DNA of 20,190 bases from a virus. The translations under genes were made by a program, and so were the position numbers. Of this stretch, positions 16,594 through 20,190 are shown in pieces; positions within the stretch are counted from its first letter, which is position 1, and each line of letters opens with the position of its first letter. The notes beneath the pieces were generated by a model that was given only the letters and a program-made list of their open reading frames with translations, had not been told where the DNA came from and did not search any database. Location: the IMG/VR virus record IMGVR_UViG_3300023179_000626, positions 1-20,190 of that record. The stretch is one strand, 5' to 3'.

Positions 16594-16617
16594 AAAAAGG
16601 GCCTTGCGGCCCTTTTT
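16594..16617. terminator. Bidirectional rho-independent terminator between lipoprotein and gp23
   Basis: A 10-bp perfect stem (AAAAAGGGCC 16594-16603 with 16608-16617) and the loop TTGC. T-rich tails occur on both strands (TTTTTGTTTTTT after the plus-strand stem, TTTTTTGTTG on the minus side). It lies between the stops of two convergent genes and can serve both. Confidence 0.9.
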
Positions 16618-16646
16618 GTTTTTTCCCATCCCGAACTTAGGAAAAA

Positions 16647-17825
16647 TTAACTAAAAGTTAAGTTTGATACTGCGATACGCTCTAGATAGTCAGCTGCGTT
16701 ACCGAGTGAGCTGGCTGTGTTTGTCAACTCAACATATCCGTAACGTGTCATAAAGCCAACTACTGGCTCAAATGTTGCTGGATCTAGAATAACGCCCGAG
16801 CTCATTAGAGGAACATATGGGCAATAAAACGCAGCAGCATCGGCTTCGCTTGTACCTTTGTATCCAATTAGAACATCGGTACCGGTATTAGCATAACTGT
16901 CAACGTAGATCTTCATAGCACTGTTTAATGTACCAACAAATTTAGTGTTGGTTGGTGCTTCGAATGTACCTTCTGTTGTACGAGCAAATGCACTGGTCGT
17001 TGCACTTTGTAGTACAGTTAGAACTTCTGGACTTACAACCGCCCAGTTAGCTGCACCACGACGTGTACGCTGTGCAATCAAGTTTGCAGCACGATTGATA
17101 GTAACTGCAAGAGCAGCGTGCTCGTCACCAACAAATGTAGCTGTACCGCTTACAGCAGCTTGATTAAATGCTGGTAGGTTTGAAGGAGCTAGGCTACGTA
17201 GGCTCGCTAGGATCTCTTGGTCGATTTCAACTGTGATTTCCTGTGCTAGAGCAGCCATAATTTCTGCTTCTACATCAATACCATGCATTGCTTGTGCATC
17301 TTGTGCAGCCTCAAATGTCCAACGTGCGCTTAGTTTACGAGTCTTAGCTTCGACAACTTGCTTCAAGATTTGAACATTGATTTTGTTACCTGGCACACCT
17401 TCAAGAGCAGATGTTGAATCTGCACGGCTGGTTGATGCATTACCAGAGTAAGCGGTTGCAATACGGAATGGGCTTAGTGCCTCATCACCAGCTGTTGCAC
17501 CATCTGTCGCGGTTGTTGCACTAACAGTGTCAGCGTAACGAACACGTAGAGTATGGATTTGAGCAACTGGACCAGTCATTGGCTGAACACCAACGATTTC
17601 GTTTGCAATAACAGTTGGCATAACACGACGAATGATCGGTAGAATTACACGATTCAACGTTGCGATTTGACCAGCTGCTGTTGAGCCAGCTGTAACAGCT
17701 TCCATCAAGCTCTTGCGGGTATTTTCAAGCATAATACCCATGTTGTTGCGGCGTGAGCCTTGCAAGCCTTCTAACAGGGCTTCTTTAGTTTCGCCCCAAC
17801 GGCTTTCTAATAGTTCTTGTGTCAT
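16647..17825 (-). CDS. gp23: Major capsid protein, T4 gp23-like
   Basis: Forms the hexameric shell of the head. Conserved blocks match T4 gp23 in order: LPIIRRVMPTVIANEIVGVQ (about 57-76), the QVVEAKTRKL...FEAAQDAQAMHGID helix region, and PYVPLM...DPATFEPVVGFMTRYG near the end. At 392 aa it is much shorter than T4 gp23 (521 aa); most of the loss is between the GVQPM block and QVVEAK, where T4 carries its insertion domain. T4 gp23 is cut by gp21 after L-x-E before A/G; LME|A (Glu42) and LLE|G (Glu19) are candidates here, and Glu42 lies at the position expected from T4. AAAGGA precedes the ATG. It follows gp22 by 27 bases and is probably co-transcribed with gp21 and gp22. No late promoter octamer was seen just upstream. 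Confidence 0.97.
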   Translation of the reverse strand: MTQELLESRWGETKEALLEGLQGSRRNNMGIMLENTRKSLMEAVTAGSTAAGQIATLNRVILPIIRRVMPTVIANEIVGVQPMTGPVAQIHTLRVRYADTVSATTATDGATAGDEALSPFRIATAYSGNASTSRADSTSALEGVPGNKINVQILKQVVEAKTRKLSARWTFEAAQDAQAMHGIDVEAEIMAALAQEITVEIDQEILASLRSLAPSNLPAFNQAAVSGTATFVGDEHAALAVTINRAANLIAQRTRRGAANWAVVSPEVLTVLQSATTSAFARTTEGTFEAPTNTKFVGTLNSAMKIYVDSYANTGTDVLIGYKGTSEADAAAFYCPYVPLMSSGVILDPATFEPVVGFMTRYGYVELTNTASSLGNAADYLERIAVSNLTFS

Positions 17826-17852
17826 TATTTTCTTTCCTTTAAGGTTAAACTA

Positions 17853-18953
17853 TTATTTCAACCCTGCTAGTCTCTTCAACTCTACAACATTGGTTTCCCT
17901 AGCTTCAAGAGTTGATTGTGTCTTAGCAGTTTTATCTCCTGTGACTTCACTACGGCTCTCAGTTAGAACAGCCGGAGCTGGTTCCTTGGTGCCTGTAGTA
18001 AGGACTGCAGGAAGATACTTTTCAAATGCAGTCTTCAATTTTGGAGTCTGCACTGACTCGAGAAGTTCACGCATTACCGATTGCTTCTCTTTTACCAAAG
18101 TACCAAGTAACTCGTCCATTACTGTACGACGATCTTGGCTCTCTTTAATCACGCGAATTTCGCGTTCTTTTGATTCAACTAACTTTTCTGCATTTTGCTT
18201 TACAGCAATTGCTTCGGCGATTTGTTGATCTTTCCGTTCAACTTCTTTTCTTAGTTTAATGATTTCTTTATTCTCATTTAAATGAGTTAAGGAAAATTCA
18301 CTAGCAAAAGCTTCGAAGATGCGACGACCAAACATGTTCTCACGAGCACTTTGGATGTCTTCACGTAGTTGGGTTAGTTCAGCACCTAACTTTTGTGTCA
18401 CTGATTCTTTTACAATGCGAGCACTTTGTTCAATAAAACGACGTTGAATAGCTTCAAGTTTGTTCTTAGCTTCTGCTACCAAACGAACTTTAGTTTCAAC
18501 AACTGCCTTTTTATCTTGACTGAATTCTTTGATTTCTTCAGCCAATGCACGTACAATAAACTTCTCTAGTCGTGCTTGATTTTCCATCTGTGCTCTGCGA
18601 TCATAATGTAGTTCACGTACTTCTTCAGCTAACTTGTTAACCATGAAGTCATTAAAACGACCGGCACTTTCTAGCATGTGGTTTTTTACACGCACACGAT
18701 CTTCGACAATTGCCTGCTTTTCTACAGCGAACTCTTCAATCTCGGCCTTGAGATTTTCAGTGACCATTTTGTCTAGTGCTTCTACCATTACAGTTTTATC
18801 GTGTTCATAGCGAGCTGCCATTTCTTCACGAAGTTCGGCACGAATTTGCTCGCGAGCCTCATTTAGCTTGGCTTCCCATGCTTCATTAATAGCTGTACGA
18901 GTGTCTTCATTAATAATACCGCTGTCTAGCAATGGTTTTAAAGCGTCAAACAT
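17853..18953 (-). CDS. gp22: Prohead core scaffold protein, T4 gp22-like
   Basis: Internal scaffold of the prohead, removed by the protease before DNA packaging. The protein (366 aa; T4 gp22 is 269) is almost entirely charged alpha-helix and likely long coiled coil, with Lys/Glu/Arg-rich repeats such as KLAEEVRELHYDRRAQMENQ and RLEKF/KNKLEAIQRRF. There are no membrane or enzyme motifs. The C-terminus ends VVELKRLAGLK. Identity rests on composition and on its place between gp21 and gp23, the conserved T4 order. The start is supported by AAGGAG 8 bases upstream, and it follows gp21 by 12 bases. The extra length compared with T4 is typical of relatives but makes the exact alignment uncertain. 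Confidence 0.9.
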   Translation of the reverse strand: MFDALKPLLDSGIINEDTRTAINEAWEAKLNEAREQIRAELREEMAARYEHDKTVMVEALDKMVTENLKAEIEEFAVEKQAIVEDRVRVKNHMLESAGRFNDFMVNKLAEEVRELHYDRRAQMENQARLEKFIVRALAEEIKEFSQDKKAVVETKVRLVAEAKNKLEAIQRRFIEQSARIVKESVTQKLGAELTQLREDIQSARENMFGRRIFEAFASEFSLTHLNENKEIIKLRKEVERKDQQIAEAIAVKQNAEKLVESKEREIRVIKESQDRRTVMDELLGTLVKEKQSVMRELLESVQTPKLKTAFEKYLPAVLTTGTKEPAPAVLTESRSEVTGDKTAKTQSTLEARETNVVELKRLAGLK

Positions 18954-18965
18954 TGCGGTTTCTCC

Positions 18966-19604
18966 TTAGATTTTAAGGTCTTTGATTAGACGAACAACTT
19001 CGTCTTTCAAATACTTCTGCACTTTTTGATTTTGACCGACTTCACCGGCTATTTCTAGCACACGGTGGCCACCACGCATGTTTAATAAACCTTCGTAAAT
19101 AGCTTTAGGATACGCATGTGGAGCACTAGGTTGTGCCACGATATCCACGGTCTCAATAACAAATCCACTGACGTGCCCAGTGGACTCATGTACTTCGCCG
19201 CTTCCGCGACTTGATACGCCTAATTTCACACCACTTTCTAACATAGTGCGAATCAACTGACCCATTGGTGTGGGTAGAATCTTTAATTTACCATGGCCGC
19301 AAGGTCCATCCATCCACATTTGTTGAATCATGTGGCTGACACGATCTAAGTTAATTTTTAGATCATCGGGATGGTCTACTTCACCGAGTACGCTGTAACC
19401 ACCTTTAATTTTTTCATTAATGGTCTCTACAGCTTTACTAATTTCGTTAACAGGGTAAACACGGTTGTTACCGTTCTTTACCCCGCCCTCGATGAATATA
19501 CCTTTCATGTAAAGATCTTTACCACCACCGTCAGTGCGATCCTCAGAAAGGATCTGCATTTGGGCGTGATCAAACGTTAGATCTTCGCGTAGGTATTGGC
19601 TCAT
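18966..19604 (-). CDS. gp21: Prohead core protease, T4 gp21-like
   Basis: Serine protease of the T4 prohead, which cleaves scaffold and capsid proteins during maturation. The length (212 aa) equals that of T4 gp21. Key features: SVLGEVDHPDD (about 71-81) with the catalytic His78, LGVSSRGSGEV (about 129-138) with the nucleophile Ser in the SSRG motif, and VDIVAQPSAPHAYP near 153-166 as the third conserved block. The DLKINLDRVSHMI segment follows the His motif as in relatives. The start lies one base after the upstream stop (TAATATG); no clear Shine-Dalgarno, so coupling is likely. The order acidic protein, gp21, gp22, gp23 matches T4-like phages. Confidence 0.96.
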   Translation of the reverse strand: MSQYLREDLTFDHAQMQILSEDRTDGGGKDLYMKGIFIEGGVKNGNNRVYPVNEISKAVETINEKIKGGYSVLGEVDHPDDLKINLDRVSHMIQQMWMDGPCGHGKLKILPTPMGQLIRTMLESGVKLGVSSRGSGEVHESTGHVSGFVIETVDIVAQPSAPHAYPKAIYEGLLNMRGGHRVLEIAGEVGQNQKVQKYLKDEVVRLIKDLKI

Positions 19605-19605
19605 A

Positions 19606-20190
19606 TTACTTGTTTCTTACTGTTGTACCAATAAAAGCCTTGCCATCTACAGGCATTTTACCGTCTGTAGTTTGACCTTCTTTACCATGCTGCTTTTCAT
19701 AGCTGGTATGCTTGTCTGTATAACCCTTGGTCTTTGCACCAGGAACATTCTCAAACTGCCCGGCATGTTTTACTTGCCCTTGACCTTTTGTGTACTGATT
19801 ACTGGCTTTGGGTACTGGCTTTCCATCAGCTGCTTGCTCGGTTCCACCTTTTACAATGTTTCCGGCTGTGCCGCCCATGTTATTTGCTTTTTGTAGACCC
19901 GGACTTTTAGCATTGACTGTGGGCTTGCTGCTGCTCTGAGCACCGACTGTCTGACCTTCGGCATTACCAGGAATAGCAACTTTATCCACATACTCACGAA
20001 CCATGCTTTCCTCTTTTGGCTCTTCATCGCCACCAAAGTCGGGATCGCTTTCACCATCGTGATGCTCGGGCTCGCCTTCTTCATCGGCCATTAATGCGTC
20101 GAATTCGGCCTTGAGCTCGTCGAGTGCTGCCTCAAGATCCATAACACGATCTTCTAAGCCGCCTTCGTCGCCCATGCCCATGTCATCACC
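19606..20190 (-). CDS. Acidic prohead-core-like protein, partial (N-terminus beyond right edge)
   Basis: The frame is open at the right edge (GDD precedes the first visible ATG), so the start lies outside. Visible residues: a helical, coiled-coil-like stretch (LEDRVMDLEAALDELKAEFD) and a run of Asp/Glu (MADEEGEPEHHDGESDPD), then a low-complexity Gly/Lys/Asn-rich tail with SPGLQKANNMGGTAGNIV. Small acidic proteins sit between portal gp20 and gp21 in T4 (gp67, gp68), and a protein with SPG...NDMGGTA segments sits at this position in relatives. I infer a prohead core component expressed with gp21 and gp22. It is not obviously homologous to gp67 or gp68. Confidence 0.85.
   Translation of the reverse strand, partial: GDDMGMGDEGGLEDRVMDLEAALDELKAEFDALMADEEGEPEHHDGESDPDFGGDEEPKEESMVREYVDKVAIPGNAEGQTVGAQSSSKPTVNAKSPGLQKANNMGGTAGNIVKGGTEQAADGKPVPKASNQYTKGQGQVKHAGQFENVPGAKTKGYTDKHTSYEKQHGKEGQTTDGKMPVDGKAFIGTTVRNK

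Noticed and set aside
17826-17960. Search for a late promoter in front of gp23
   Set aside because: No TATAAATA or single-mismatch octamer was seen there; the gene is probably read from a promoter outside the window.
18151-18165. 15-base palindrome ACGCGAA-T-TTCGCGT in gp22
   Set aside because: Short and within repetitive Lys/Arg/Glu codons; chance is a sufficient explanation.

Overview
The window is a piece of the structural-gene region of a T4-like tailed phage (contractile-tail Caudoviricetes, distant from T4 itself), probably infecting a Gram-negative bacterium. Three adjacent genes on the minus strand show this: a 212-residue prohead protease (gp21), a charged scaffold (gp22) and a major capsid protein (gp23) whose conserved blocks match T4 gp23. 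T4-type late promoter octamers (TATAAATA or one mismatch) lie before several genes. The DNA is fairly AT-rich, genes are tightly packed, and the host type is inferred from one gene with a Gram-negative-style lipobox.

Layout, following transcription from right to left on the minus strand. (1) Head module, 20190-16647: the end of an acidic prohead-core-like protein running in from outside the window, then gp21, gp22 and gp23. (2) One gene on the opposite strand, 15549-16574: a lipoprotein with its own perfect late promoter, ending at a terminator shared with gp23. Its body is an array of 11-residue repeats and it looks like a moron. (3) Accessory virion module, 15428-11832: five small or medium proteins (147, 233, 107, 401 and 275 aa) resembling fibre, neck or baseplate accessory proteins of marine and freshwater T4-like phages. 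(4) Large virion proteins, 11758-1: a 931-aa and a 614-aa protein sharing a C-terminal domain, then one enormous open frame from 7079 through the left edge without a stop (at least 2,359 codons).

The capsid core and protease genes act in prohead assembly. The remaining minus-strand genes are most likely virion surface, tail or adsorption proteins made late. A glycine-rich GGSGY-type module recurs in the 931-aa, 614-aa and giant proteins. The giant gene has its own perfect late promoter inside the end of the preceding gene, and a hairpin between a Shine-Dalgarno sequence and its ATG that resembles the arrangement known for T4 gene 38.

There is no stretch over 300 bases without a gene. The longest non-coding gaps are 15429-15548 (divergent promoters), 14899-14984 (terminator and promoter), 11759-11831 (promoter) and 16575-16646 (terminator). 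I saw no tRNA, CRISPR, transposase, integrase or replication gene.
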